NCBI GenBank assembly: GCA_025642065.1
Contig: JAODUP010000467.1
Coordinates: forward strand, 305,001 to 369,000
Direction: 5' to 3'
Length of the DNA: 64,000 nucleotides
Source of the DNA: Paralvinella palmiformis
Lineage: Eukaryota > Annelida > Polychaeta > Terebellida > Alvinellidae
Shown here: positions 35,691 to 48,078 of the stretch, piece by piece
Numbering within the stretch: position 1 is the stretch's first letter
How the letters are laid out: every line of letters starts with the position of its first letter
The notes under the pieces: model-generated
Database searches by the model: none
What the model saw: only the letters and a program-made list of their open reading frames with translations
Told to the model about the DNA's origin: nothing
Position numbers and translations under genes: made by a program

Positions 35691-35784
35691 GCTATCAGAA
35701 GTTTGTTAGTTCGTTGTTCTTTGGCTTGAATGACCCCGGAGTAACTGAGTGCGTTAGGGCTGATGGTTATAGTAGAGCTGGTAG

Positions 35785-36043
35785 ATAGATATATATATAT
35801 AGAGAGAGAGAGAGAGAGTAGGGCTATTGGATATGGTAGAGCCGGATAGAGAGAGAGTAGGGGTGGTTGATATGGTAGAGCTAGTACAAACACTAGGGTT
35901 GTTGCATATGGTAGAACTGGTAGAGATAGTAGGGTTGGTGAATATGGTAAATCTGGTAGACAGAGTAGGGCTGGTGGATATGGTAAAACTGGTAGAGAGT
36001 GTAGGACTGGTGGATATAGTAGAACTGATAGAGAGAGGAGGGC

Positions 36044-36087
<44 letters not shown>

Positions 36088-36225
36088 GGCTATTGGAGAT
36101 TGTAACACTGTTGGAGATTGTAGGGCTGGTAGAGGGATTAGTGCTGGCTGAAAGAGTAGGGTTATTTGAGGTTGTCAGGTTGTTGGGAGGTTGATGGGCT
36201 GGCAAAGATTGTAGGGCTGGTGGGT
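35785..36225 (+). repeat. Degenerate 36-bp minisatellite with (GA)n
   Basis: Units of the kind GTAGGGCTGGTGGATATGGT followed by AGAGCTGGTAGAGAGA repeat about every 36 bases, interrupted by (GA)n blocks at 35800-35818 and 36037-36085. Because 36 is a multiple of three, both strands show long repetitive frames, such as LPVLPYPPALL on the minus. These are not genes. Confidence 0.85.
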
Positions 36226-36358
36226 ATTTACACAATGATATTAATGATTATGACGTGTAATTGTGAGATATCACATTGGCCCGCAGTGATAGGTGACCTT
36301 GATAAGTTGGCTTCTAGTGGTGCCTCAGAGAGAAGTCATATGAAATGATGCGTACATA

Positions 36359-36368
36359 CTCTCTCTCT

Positions 36369-36399
<31 letters not shown>

Positions 36400-36430
36400 C
36401 CTCTCTCTCTCCCCCCTCTCTCTCTCTCTG
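36359..36430 (+). repeat. (CT)n microsatellite
   Basis: CT and CCCT units for about 70 bases. Confidence 0.95.
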
Positions 36431-36695
36431 TCATACTTTGTGTGTTTATGTCTTCATCAATATTATACAGTATTTGATACAATGATACCAAATTATATCA
36501 ATTCTCTGCTACTGCGAGGACATCTACCAGCTCTATGTTACATTGTTATGGCGACCAGTCATTAATTCAGACTAATTACATATTAAGAGATACTTAACGT
36601 CATCAGACTACAAGAAGGAGAAAATAAATTGGATGTCGGAATTATTATAGTATCACGGGTACAGGAAGTGCGCAATTGTTGATGAGCCTCTTTCT

Positions 36696-36703
36696 CACAC
36701 AGA

Positions 36704-36741
<38 letters not shown>

Positions 36742-36786
36742 TAGAGAGAGAGACACACACACACACAGACACACATACACACACAT
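36696..36786 (+). repeat. (CA)n-(GA)n-(CA)n microsatellite
   Basis: CA repeat, GA repeat, CA repeat in succession. Confidence 0.95.
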
Positions 36787-37125
36787 CAGCCAATCATTAT
36801 CAGTATCATGTACATTGCATTTCTGGATCAGGTTTTACTCCACTTGCCTCAGAAACACAGATTGGAAACTTGACGTACAATAAAGCCGGACGATTGGGTG
36901 TTTTGTATCAGGAGGATAATAGATTACATACATTGAGACCGGTTTATCCGAAATTGACACACGCGCGCGCGCACACACACAAAACATACGCATTATACCA
37001 TATTCGAGACTTTGTATAGCATTTGCCAGACACCAAACCGTTTCTGTTTGTTACTAGCAATAGTCATCTATATAGTAACATCCCAAGACGCTATACTATT
37101 GCCCTGATACCAAACAATAGCCGGA

Positions 37126-37290
37126 CACTCCAGTGGTGCAATGGTTAGAGTACTGCAGTACAAGCCTCCGGGTCGACGGTTCGAATCCGTGTCTGCGGGA
37201 TTTGTTTCCCCGGCCAAATGGCCATCAACGATCATATGTGCTCATGTGTGATCATCGACGAGGCTAAATGAACTCAACTCAACCGAAAAT
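37126..37290 (+). repeat. tRNA-derived SINE-like repeat
   Basis: It has an A-box-like TGGTGCAATGGTTAGAG and an exact B box GGTTCGAATCC with tRNA-like spacing. The sequence ends GCTAAATGAACTCAACTCAA. The ends do not pair as an acceptor stem, so it is not a functional tRNA. Confidence 0.6.
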
Positions 37291-37486
37291 ATAGCCATAA
37301 GTTACCATCAATTACTGATCTTTTATCTATCTTTATCTAAGCAGTTACGTCATGATGTTTGAGTAAACTGTTTAGAATGTGCCAGCATCTGTATAGTACT
37401 CTCGTTTGATACTCAGATCTAGCCATTGTTACTAACAATTATTGATCTGTTGCTATTGGTGTCTGTTCCGTAGTATTCACCCTGTC

Positions 37487-37487
<1 letters not shown>

Positions 37488-37519
<32 letters not shown>

Positions 37520-37520
37520 T
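37488..37520 (+). repeat. (GAT)n microsatellite
   Basis: Eleven GAT triplets. Confidence 0.95.
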
Positions 37521-37612
37521 AAGTGTTGTTGTGTAGATAGTATTGTCTGCTGTTTGTTATCTATTATAATACTAGTCGTGGAAGAAGAACATTTTACTTA
37601 ATATCTACATAA

Positions 37613-37660
37613 TGGTGTAGTAGTACTAGTAGTACTGGTAGTAGTAGTAGTAGTAGCACC

Positions 37661-37692
<32 letters not shown>

Positions 37693-37760
37693 CAGCAGCA
37701 GCAGCAGCAACAACAGTAGCAGCAGAAACAAGATTAGTATTAACACTACTAACAGTACTA
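37613..37760 (+). repeat. (TAG/CAG)n trinucleotide microsatellite
   Basis: TAG, then CAG/CAA triplets, giving Leu or Thr runs on the minus strand. Confidence 0.93.
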
Positions 37761-37819
37761 GCAGTGGTGATGGTAACAATAGTACTTTTTATAAGGCATA
37801 CAGTACTATACACCCAATG

Positions 37820-37824
<5 letters not shown>

Positions 37825-37864
<40 letters not shown>

Positions 37865-37916
37865 ATGTGCGTGTGCGTTTGTATGTGCGTGCGTGCGTGA
37901 GTGCGTGCGTGCATGT
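37825..37916 (+). repeat. (TA)n-(GT/GC)n microsatellite
   Basis: TA repeats to 37856, then GT and GCGT repeats. Confidence 0.95.
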
Positions 37917-38625
37917 GCCACTATATAGAGTATCAGCTAATCCGTTATGTAAAGGACCACTCAACCATTTTTGGGTGTGGTCATACCCGGAGGATGAGCT
38001 ATTTACAGACCAAATGGTTCTTCTTCGTCATCCGATGTAATGGGAGACTGTTTTAATTATTACCTCTATTAATCACCTGTGATATGGTTCTCGCTTCGGC
38101 CATTTATCAATCATTATTCAAATCCAGAAACAGATCGGATAATATCCGCATAGAAGGAACTAAAGCTATTTATAGATATTATGGCCTGTAGCTTAAGACG
38201 GGTTTTTAGGTTAGAGAAAAGGTGGGAATGGCGATGCAGAGAAATTGATTGATTTTGTGATTTATGATTAGGTCATGGTGTTAGCCTAATTGTTTATAAA
38301 TACGTTGTTCCGTTGAATGATACAGTTAGACAGATGACGGAGCAGATGTAATAGACGTCTGCTCGGAGAATGGAAACACGAATCGAAGCGAATTTTACAG
38401 AATCTGTTTGCATCAGTATGACGGTTGCGCCGCTCTTGTTTATGGAGAAATACTCCTAGAAAATAGATTCGGAGTAGTATATTCGGAAATAGAATTTCTT
38501 TTGGTGATAAATATTTTATGTAGAATAGGATATTTTGTTTGGAAGAGCGAGTGAGGTACGTTTATATCCTAATATAATTATAAGTCTCCTCTCCATCTGA
38601 TAATTGTTGATGAACTTTGCATCGT

Positions 38626-38760
38626 GCCCAGACTATGAGTTTGCCCAAACACCTGTACCAGGTGCCGCAATGAGCTCGATTCTTTTCTAGGATATTGGTG
38701 CAATAGAAGTGTAGTAGTTATTATTAGTAGTAGTATTATTCATTATTTGTATTGTTGCAT
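38626..38760. repeat. Dispersed repeat E, copy 2
   Basis: See 15823-15945: the same blocks occur in the same order, ending in TAGTAGTATTATTCATT. Confidence 0.65.
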
Positions 38761-41040
38761 ATTCATAATGACTACGCCGATTTCAAGTAACACTGGAACC
38801 CATCTTCTTTCAGTTTAATATATCCAGGAGGTGACTGCTTTCAGCAAAATAGCTTTAAATTCGAGCTTGAACTTGTTTTACATTAAATGTCTACTCTGGC
38901 CTATGATGGATGATGCCTGCTTATTTTGATGACTTGGTCTGATATTCATACTCCGACGGAAAGTCTGGCGCGTAACTCGGGAACCGTTTACGCGAGTTTT
39001 TGTACATCTTCAGGGGTTGAACACTTTGGAATCCTCAAAGGGAAATAACATTTCTGCCAAACCAATAAAATGATTGAATGGGACACTGTCGGGCCCTGGC
39101 ACGGAATGTACTCCGCTATCAATCAACTTACGCCGAAGTTCGTTGACTAGGACTCGTTTTGCCTCAATACAGCCATAATCGCATTCTGGATGACGTGATG
39201 ATGGGTTTCAAATTCCAGTCCACGTATAGTCGAGCAGCCTACTGACAATATGTCCATCCAATCTCGGTGTTATTTATCAAATGACGCTGCTGACACGACA
39301 ACTATGTTCCACCCACTCGGCCCTTTATAACGTCACGTTTCCTTTTGTGGAACGTAAATCTGTTGTTAAGACTCGGCTAAGTCTTATCCAAACGCTATAC
39401 GTTATATCCGCGCATGTTACTCTCTTCTACCCAATCTCCTGCACTTTCTATTCGCTCCCAGTTTCTCGCAGACTCCCTTTCTTACACTCTTTCCTGTAGT
39501 CACTCTCATAATCTCCTCTGCATTGTCTTCTTACAAACCGTAATACACTTTATTTTAAACGCACCCTCCTAATATTTTATAGTACACTCTTCTGCCGTAC
39601 CACACACACACACACACACCTCTCTCTCTCTCTCCTCTCTCTTCTCTCCGGCCACATGACCCATTATTTGAGTGGCATCCCACCATTCCATGTTATCCAA
39701 TCAGAATACAACCAACATATTATTACATAACCGACGCTGTCACCGTGATTGCTGTAATTCTCTAGCCGTTGTAATATCATATTAACAAGTCCCACAATCT
39801 GCCAGTATCAGCAGACGACGAAGAAGATGATCTCATTCCGGATAGATATTCCTGGTACGGTGAGGCTATTTTTAAACGCCTCCAATCGGACCACAATACG
39901 CTAACTATCCGCCAAACGACCATTGATTTGATCCAGTCTCCCTCGAAGTGCTATTGATGATATTCCATAAATCAATCACCGATCTGGGCTCTCCGAGGAT
40001 CCATTATACCAAAGTTACGACATTAGGATTGTCAAAGCTAAATAACGGTTGTCCATCAAAATCATCAATCATCATCATCATCATCACCAGCACGGGTTAA
40101 GAACATGACAGTAATTAGTAGTCCCATTGCCTCCGGGGTCAATTGCTGTAACAAACCATAATAAAAGACAAATAGCTTCTAGATGGCCGGAAGGAGGAGC
40201 CGGATTCTGGCTTCAATCATTCAATACAAAGGACTCATTAATCCATATCCGGTGTTAGACAATCGACACTATAACTTCTCACTCGTGATCAGTTTAGTTC
40301 AGGGCGAAGGTTACCGTACCTATTGAGCTTATTATTAATGACCGGAGCAGAGATCCGGGTTATGGGGATCAGATCCCGGTGGTTTATAACTGGGTTTTTA
40401 GAATGTTTATGTAATTCAGAGGGAAAGGGGGCATTGTTTCTATTGTTTGGGCGATTTTAAAGCGTATCGTGAGGGGGGTTCTAGAACTGTAATAATGGTT
40501 TACGACGATGTCAATTATCGATTTGTGTACAAAGTTTTAGCAAAAAGGTGAACATTGGTACCTAAGATATATCGACTATCGAACCATGCGTCATTTAACA
40601 CCGATGTGATTATAATGGGATAAATAATTCATCCATTCTCATCGAGTCCCAGTTCTCTAGAGTCTGAGGGATATTTCATTCTATTTATATTCAGTAGTTT
40701 TTCGGTTTTCGTTGTTTACTCCAGTAACTCTAAAAGATTGATTGAACCCTAGGTCGTGGAGCTACTTTGTCAGGTCGCTAAAAGCAATTCATTTAAATTA
40801 TCTCATCTATAATATTATTAATCTTTGGTTTTCTCCCTCTATATGTTTCTGTTGGAAAAAAAATTATTGAGTGTATATTTTGTGCATTCAGTTAAAATAT
40901 TTGTTTTCTATTAGATCAGAGTTTGTTGTTCGATTGTACAATTAGTTTCTACAGAAATAATAATAACAATAATAATTTTAATGTTTTATGTGATTTTTTT
41001 CTACAAAGGTTGTTCTGAAATACTACATGCATAAAAACAA

Positions 41041-41237
41041 TGGGGGCGCCTTCATGGTCTAGTTGGTAGCGCGTTGGACCACATATCACTACCACCTAAG
41101 TTCAAATCTCGGCGTGGGCATTTCTGAAGGTTGTTTCATCTTTGACTTCGCTTCATTACCTTTGGATGTCATTCGGCCCATTTAGCCTACCATGTGCACA
41201 AAAGAGGCTGTAAAACACCAATCATCATCATCATCAT
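41041..41237 (+). repeat. SINE-A, complete
   Basis: The head is GGGGCGCCTTCATGGTCTAG, the B box AAGTTCAAATCTCGG, then the full body, CACAAAAGAGGC and an (ATC)n tail. Confidence 0.93.
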
Positions 41238-41846
41238 TTAAACATTTGGTTTTTGAGAACATTAAAACTTGTTTTAAGTTCAGTATGACGGGAATGTTGT
41301 AGACAGGGACACTAGAAGGTACCACAAACATGAAGGTTTATCCTTGGCGCAATAATTTGTGTGCCATAACATTAATTAGTTTTGTTCTGAAAGCTTTGTG
41401 ACAAACGTAGATGAAGCTGTTTGCCGAGACATCAACTGACCTTATTAACGCATGTAGACAACGCCTAATGAACAGAGGCAATCAATGTTTACATGCCTGA
41501 GTGGTGTAAACATCTACCGTTTGGTAAAGATTTTTTATACAAACGACAAAAAAACGACAAAGATCCGATGTAATTGTCGCTCACGTGGAAGTGTTACCAT
41601 GGCAACAAGAATACCCTTCTGCGCCATATGTCTATGGTAATCATCTGGAAGTATCCATTTTATAAATTTGTTGCACAACTTGTCCAGTTAGCACAGAATG
41701 TTAGTATGTGTCATGTTCAGTATCGTATCAATCTAAAATGGTAGATGAGTAATAATTGCTCATATTGTCAGTAGATCCTTATTTACCAAATACATGTATC
41801 CCATTTTTTGGGCCAACTCTCAAATACACTTTTAACAGTAAACCCT

Positions 41847-41848
<2 letters not shown>

Positions 41849-41889
<41 letters not shown>
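41849..41889 (+). repeat. (TA)n microsatellite
   Basis: Pure TA of about 40 bases. Confidence 0.97.
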
Positions 41890-41891
<2 letters not shown>

Positions 41892-42670
41892 CGATATGTT
41901 GTGTGATGTTAGATATAGATAAGGGGATTGAAAGAAAATATAGAAATATGCTGCACTGAGATAAAAATATTAAAGATTTGTCATGTTTCTGACCATAGAG
42001 GGCGTTTTTACTTGGCTGTATTTGACTGATAGGAGATTTAGCTGTATTATAATAATAGTAATAATAACGTAGTAATAATAATAATAATATTAATGATAAT
42101 TATAAAACTATATTTAATAAAGTGCGCTCACTAACAAGAGCTAGTCATTTATATTAATCCCATAGTGTCCATTCCTCCATCGAAATGACTTAGGCCTCAT
42201 CGCCGAAGAAGGAAGAATGTAATTTGTTATTAAAGTCTCGAAGCGATTACTCATTCGGCAAAGTGTACGCGGAGACTATGATCGATGTTTGTTAACCAAA
42301 CTTTATTTAAGATCGATTGCTATAGACATTTAATATGTTCTGATACCGGATGCGTTCCCTTTCTGTTGCACAATCTCTCACGTTATCTATCGCACCATTT
42401 TATTATATTGCTGGAGCAGTTGTTATTTTTAGCTTGTAACCGAACATTTCTGCAACAACAGTACGTTGCTGCAGTATTTCGTCTGTCGTCCAACGATCCA
42501 CGTAATCCAATTTGATCGCAATTCCTCACTCCAGCTTAAGCCTTTAGAGTTTGTCAGATCCAGTAGTTTGCGTAGTTTTCTCAGAATTTCACCGGACCAT
42601 CGTAAATAAAATATTTTGAACAGTTTACCTCATCGTTCCACAGAAATCCATTCTTCAAAATAAGGAGGAA

Positions 42671-42785
42671 GTTATAGTGGCACAGTGGTTAACGCACTAC
42701 ACTGCAAACGTCTAGGTTGTGGTTTCAAATCCAGCTCATATCCGTTTTTGTTGGATGTGTTTTCCTTGATCGTTGTCCTCTGATC
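42671..42785 (+). repeat. SINE-D (tRNA-derived), truncated by SINE-A
   Basis: The head GTGGCACAGTGGTTAACGCA and CTGCAAACGTCTAGG, GGTTTCAAATCC and GTTGGATGTG follow, then a SINE-A begins directly at 42788. Probably a nested or adjacent insertion. Confidence 0.6.
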
Positions 42786-42787
42786 AT

Positions 42788-42992
42788 GGGCCGTCTTCGT
42801 GGCCTAGTTGGTAGCGCATATGACCACAGATCACGGTCACCTGAGTTCGAACATCAGCATGGGCATATCTGAAGGGTGGTTCATTTTCGACTCCGCTTCA
42901 TTGGCTTTAGAGGACGATCGGCCATTTATGGTAGGCTACTTTTTTGCATTTGTGCAAAAAAGGTGGCCGTAAAACATCAATCATGATCATCA
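42788..42992 (+). repeat. SINE-A with internal insertion
   Basis: The head is GGGCCGTCTTCGTGGCCTAG. The body carries a TTATGGTAGGCTAC...TTTTTGCATTTGTGC rearrangement with a short inverted piece of the family's own CCTACC..GTGCACAAAA block. Confidence 0.85.
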
Positions 42993-43002
42993 TCCGACCA
43001 TG

Positions 43003-43152
43003 TTACCACCGGTGTTCGAATCTCGGCGTGGGCATATCTGTAGGTTGTTTGATCTATGACTTCGCCTCGTTACACTTGGAGGTGGTCGCTCGGCCCATTT
43101 AGCTTACCATGTGCACAAAAGTGGCCGTAAAACATTAATCATCATCATCACG
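43003..43152 (+). repeat. SINE-A lacking its head
   Basis: It starts at the B box (GGTGTTCGAATCTCGG) and runs through the body to an (ATC)n tail, directly after the previous copy. Confidence 0.88.
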
Positions 43153-44360
43153 ATCTGACCATAAGTTCTAGGCGTGACCAGCTCTGATGCCAAACAACAC
43201 AACAGCTCTTCGTGGTCGTGAATGGTTGTTGCGTCAACATTCCATCCGCATTTATGTCATTCTGCATATTATTTTATTATATTTTTAAATGCGCATTCGG
43301 CTAGTTTTAGGCAATAATTCTGTAAATTAATTACGCGAAGCTTGTAAATTTCCTATTAAATGTGGAGCGAGATTATTGGGGAAGTGTTGAAATTTACTCT
43401 AAAATGCACAGCTTAGAGCAATATGTTGTCGGATGAACTACGCGTTGCCTTGCTGTTTGTGCATTAAATGGTGGCAGACGTCTTTTGTGTTATACGACAG
43501 GGTTACGTAATGATCTTTGACCACAACATTCAATACCGGGTACATTAAGGCCATAACGTCACCTCTATCACCAGCTTCAATAGTTCTTTATAATATAACA
43601 CATATTGACATGTCATAACACATAACCTGAAACCGTATAATGGCTTTTGTTAACATATCATGTCAATTGTCGTGACCTAGTCGCTGTGAAGCTGATGTTA
43701 TTGTATGTTATGAAAAGGGTCTTTGTATAGTCCAGTGCTGCGGTGGTGCAGTATAAACTAGAAAATTCTCGGTTCGAAGCACGAAATGTGGACGGTCACC
43801 TATTCACTAGTCGACTCGGACACAGCTGAGTGTACCTTGTTGAAGCATGATGGATGACTTCTTGCGTAGTTTGCTTTTCTAATTGATCGCATTAAAACCG
43901 GTATACTTACCAGATAGTTCAGATGTTTTTAGATTATATGAGGGCAAATTATCCTCAAAATTAAATACCTTAGAGTAGTAGGGCAAAAATAAAACTGATA
44001 ATAACCTACTCAATGAAGCAGGTAACAGGTTGCCTATATATGATCCCTAACTGCATCTGTGTTCGTGTGTACTGTGTAGACGCGTATAGACACGAACACG
44101 TACGTATAGCCTTTTAATGCCACAGTGTCTTATGCTCTAATCACTAAATGCCTTTTCTCCTCACTGTGCCTTGTTTTTATTGTTGTTCCAATTGTTGTTG
44201 TTCTTTTTGTTGTTGTGGTTGTACATGGTCCTGTCTTTTAGGCCCAGTCTATTGTGGCATAGAGCCCAGAGATTTGCCCACCAACGAGGTGTAGACCTTC
44301 TGGTTGGTTGTGGCTATGTCCATGATGGAATGTTTAACACGATAATGTACCTCAGTAACT

Positions 44361-44361
<1 letters not shown>

Positions 44362-44400
<39 letters not shown>
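44362..44400 (+). repeat. (CT)n microsatellite
   Basis: Nearly pure CT of about 38 bases. Confidence 0.97.
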
Positions 44401-44402
<2 letters not shown>

Positions 44403-44499
44403 GTCTACTTATATCTAAAGCCAATGATCCTGTTATAGCGAGGTGAATACACATAAAGGGGGCTTGTTCTCTTAAATGCCATCATGTACCGGCTTCATG

Positions 44500-45075
44500 C
44501 TAAGCTCACTCTACAGCTGTACAGTCCGGTCTCCTGGCTGAGATCAGACAGTGACGAGACAGTCTCTTGGTTATAGTCAGTCAATGGGAGGACTGTCATC
44601 TGGCTATAGTCAGTCACGGAGAGGACTGTCATCTGACTGTAGTCAGTTAGTGAGAGGACTGTCTCCTGGCTGTGATCAGTCAATGGGAGGACTGTCATCT
44701 GGCTATAGTAGGTCAGAGAAAGGACAGTCATCTGACTGTAGTCAGGCACTGAGAGGACTGTCATCTGGCTGTAGTCAGTTAGTGAGATGGCTGTCTCCTA
44801 GGGATAGTCAGTCACTGAGAATACTGTTTTCTGGCTGTATTCCATCAACAAGAGGACTGTCTCCTGGTTATAGTCAGTCAGAGAAAGGACTGTCTTCTGT
44901 CTATATACTGTTGGAGAGAGGACTGTCTCCTGTCTATAGTCAGTCGGGAAGAGGACCGTAACCTATCTATTGTCAGTCACCGAAAGGACTGTCTCCTGGT
45001 TAGAGTCAGTCAGGGAAAGAACTATCTTCAGTCAATATACTTTTGGAGAGAGAACTGTCTCCTGTCTGTGGTCAG
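44500..45075. repeat. 33-bp minisatellite, about 17 diverged copies
   Basis: The unit reads GGACTGTCATCTGGCTATAG and TCAGTCACGGAGA (33 bp), with CTCCTGG and TCCTGTC variants. Because 33 is a multiple of three, a 136-codon frame with GLSSGYSQS-type 11-residue repeats runs on the plus strand (44551-44961) and another open frame runs on the minus. No splice sites or non-repeat coding flanks support expression. Confidence 0.9.
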
Positions 45076-45330
45076 TCTGCCAAACAGGGAGAAGTTTATG
45101 GCATGTTACAGATGTGTTGTTCTTTAGATACGGCTTTCCCTAAGTCAGATATATGTCTACCCCTCAGGCTTTGTTTTCTATATTTAGAACCCTGTCCTGC
45201 TTTGACTGGGTGACGAACTAACCAGCCGACTCACTCGGTCACACTCACTTACTCACTCACTCACATACTCACTCATTCTCTCTCACACACACATACACGC
45301 ACACATAGAGAGACAGAGAGAGAGAGAGCG

Positions 45331-45391
45331 GATGATGATTATTGGTGCTTTACGGTCATTTGTGTGCACATGGTAGGCTAAATGGGCCGCA
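45331..45391 (-). repeat. SINE-A 3' fragment, minus
   Basis: GATGATGATTATTGGTGCTT, then GTGTGCACATGGTAGGCTAA, flanked on both sides by (GA)n. Confidence 0.8.
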
Positions 45392-45396
45392 CATAC

Positions 45397-45433
<37 letters not shown>

Positions 45434-46220
45434 TGTATGTTTGCAAAAATGCTAAATTTCGCCAGATAAATTAGTTGTCTCAAAAACGCCCAAGTACTGT
45501 AAAGTCGGTTTGTTCCATCTTGAAAAATCTGGTACCAGTCGCTGGTTCTCTTCACATATTTATTAAACATTCGGCGAGACGCCTAATCACAACGCGAGAC
45601 ATTTTTTTTCCAGTTTCCAGTTCACATGCCAGTAACTATATAAAAGGCACCCTTAGCCGTTGGTAGGTGGAAGATAGCGTATTGTTTTGCAGCAGATGGG
45701 GGGGACGTGTTGACACAAGTCGCTGTAACTCTCTCCAGTTCTCCCCATATAAATCAAGTCTTCAATATCATTAATGCTACGAGATTTCCGCGCGCGTAGC
45801 CGCATTAATGTAAATATATCATTGTTACTCGTATATAGCCGGCCCAATGTTGACTGATTCATCATTTATTATCGTAAGCTGTCTCTCGGCATCTGAATTT
45901 AGTTTTATGGTTGCTAGGTGATGAAGTAGGTGTTCGCACTAAAAAACGTTGTCTGGCAGGTTGTCTGATGGATCGTTGTCATATTCGATGCCGATCCTAT
46001 CATTACTGATGGCGATTGATTAGGCTTATTATGAATTAGTACTGTTTTTGACGTATTTGTTTCAATCTGTTATAATCTTATTGTCAATAAGAACCACCTG
46101 TACAGTGCTGGTGACGTGTTAAATTAGTGATTAGTGCGTTATATTACGGCGTCATAGAGACGGGTATGCGTACGTGGATAGACTGTTGCAGGTGGGTGTT
46201 GATAAATATAGAAAGGCAGC

Positions 46221-46221
<1 letters not shown>

Positions 46222-46270
<49 letters not shown>
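46222..46270 (+). repeat. (TA)n microsatellite
   Basis: Pure TA of about 48 bases adjoining the inverted-repeat element. Confidence 0.97.
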
Positions 46271-46276
<6 letters not shown>

Positions 46277-46420
46277 TAATCTCTATAATCAGGTAATATG
46301 TATATTACCTGAAATATTCAGGTAATACGTCTATTGCTAATTGAGATTTAGTACACATTACCTGAAAAGTTCAGGTAATATACATATCACCTGATTATAC
46401 AGATTAACTGTAATATATAC
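46267..46420. mobile_element. Palindromic MITE, complete copy
   Basis: The left arm TATAGTTAATCTCTATAATC with AGGTAATATGTATATTACCT is matched in inverse by the right arm (AGGTAATATACATATCACCT, then GATTATACAGATTAACTG). About 70 bases lie between. It sits at the end of a (TA)n tract. Related partial copies are at 61757-61826 and 62219-62331. Confidence 0.75.
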
Positions 46421-46991
46421 ACACACACAGATAGACAATCAGGTAGGCATAGTAGACAGACAGGTAGATACGAAGAGACAAGTTGGTCACAAGGCGGTGA
46501 CAGACATAAATTGACGGACAGACAACTAGGCACATTAACAGACAGTGAGAAAGGCACGCATGCAGGCAGGCAGACACGGACAGCCAAACAGACGCACACA
46601 TACACACAGACACGCGCGCGCGCACTAGTATATCCCGAGGTACCGTGGCTGAGATGTTTCTCCAAGCCATCCCAAGTTGGACTTCATTAGGGCCTAATCC
46701 ATGATCTACTATAGACCATAGCTAGAGGCCAGAATGACTGGCTAGAGTGTCGAGGATCTTCTACATATGTTCTCTTTCCCAGAATCTTGTATAAATCAAG
46801 ACAGGGTATAATAATTGTGGCTCGGCATTAGCGGGGGTTTAAACTTCTTAGTGGGTTGTGTGTGTATGTGTGTGTGTGCGTGTGCATGAGAGAGAGAGGG
46901 GGGGTCTAGGAATATACTAACATCAACTAGATTGATTGGATGTTAATAACAAACTGACGGACGCATGCATTGTTGGCTGGTTAATAATAAA

Positions 46992-46998
46992 CGTGAAG

Positions 46999-47034
<36 letters not shown>
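46992..47034 (+). repeat. (GA)n microsatellite
   Basis: Pure GA of about 35 bases preceded by ACAC. Confidence 0.95.
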
Positions 47035-47037
<3 letters not shown>

Positions 47038-47344
47038 CAGACAGAGAGAGGGGGAAAGGGAAAAACCTTGAATTAATAGACAGTTCCTGACCCAGAGCTT
47101 CGGGATAAGAAATATCCGGCAGCTTACAGCTGGCGTCGGATTAAAGGGGATTTATCTGATGAAGACTTCGATCTTTTGATCCCCACAGTTCACACGTGTG
47201 TGTTTCTGGTGACATATTTTCAAAACCGAAGTCGCGACAATTGTACTTACCCAATCGTTGATAAGTGGAACATTTCAGATGGCATCAAAGAGTTTACAAC
47301 AGTTCTTATTTTGGAGTATTGGTTTCAGCGCCAGACAGCTCGAA

Positions 47345-47465
47345 CAGCACAGTCGGTATAGTACTGTGCTGCAAACTTCCAGGTCAGGGATCCGAACCGA
47401 AGCGACGTTTGGCTCTATGGGATGTTTCTCTAGATATTGTCTCTTCGCTGATCCTTAAATACCTG
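47345..47465 (+). repeat. SINE-D fragment
   Basis: ACAGTCGGTATAGTACTGTG, CTGCAAACTTCCAGGTCAGG, GATCCGAACC, GGGATGTTTCTC: the family order with diverged B box. Confidence 0.5.
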
Positions 47466-47877
47466 GTGCATTGGTTTATTTCAGTAGATTTGATGACGTA
47501 TTGACTGAAAACGGGAATTTCTATTATGACCTGTGCGTGGATAGACGTAGTGTATATATTAATCATTTGTATTTTAAGCACTGGTTTACCTGTAATACTC
47601 TCAGCACAATATACACCTGTCAGTGTGAAAACAACATTCTACAGTCAGTTATAAAAAACAACATCCAGCACATATTATAAAACATGTATATTCTAGTATT
47701 TGGACAGGTCTATCATTCTTTATAATTATGGCAATCACCTCAATTACGAGGGAAAGGATACTGAAGTTTGTACACAGATAATAATGCTAATAAACCTTGT
47801 CAGAAATATTGAAAAAAAAACTGTTATTAATTTTTAAGAAACATGATATCATATCATTGAGAAACTTGTCTCTTGCC

Positions 47878-48078
47878 GCGAACCTGCTACTGTTACTATG
47901 AACCTGTCACTGGTACCATGAACCTGTCAATGTTACCATGAATCTGTCCCTGTTGCCATGAATATGTCACTGTTACCGTGAATCTGTCATTGTTGCCGTG
48001 AATCTATCCCTGTTACCGTGAACCTGTCACTGGTACCATAAAACCGTCATCGTGAATATGCCACTGTCGTCATGAATC
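47878..48078 (+). repeat. 20-bp minisatellite, about 10 copies
   Basis: Units such as CATGAACCTGTCACTGTTAC repeat with substitutions. The right end is more diverged. Confidence 0.9.

Noticed and set aside
35645..36235. 196-codon minus-strand frame rich in LPVLPYPPALL-type repeats
   Set aside because: It arises from a degenerate 36-bp tandem repeat with (GA)n; there is no splice or start support.
37128..37200. tRNA gene
   Set aside because: A and B boxes are present but the ends do not form an acceptor stem; it is a tRNA-derived repeat. The same holds for all SINE heads.
39281..39499. 72-codon plus-strand frame
   Set aside because: No in-frame splice logic and no family resemblance; the surrounding sequence is ordinary intron.
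44551..44961. 136-codon Ser/Gly-rich frame as a gene
   Set aside because: It is confined to the 33-bp minisatellite, and the opposite strand is also open there.
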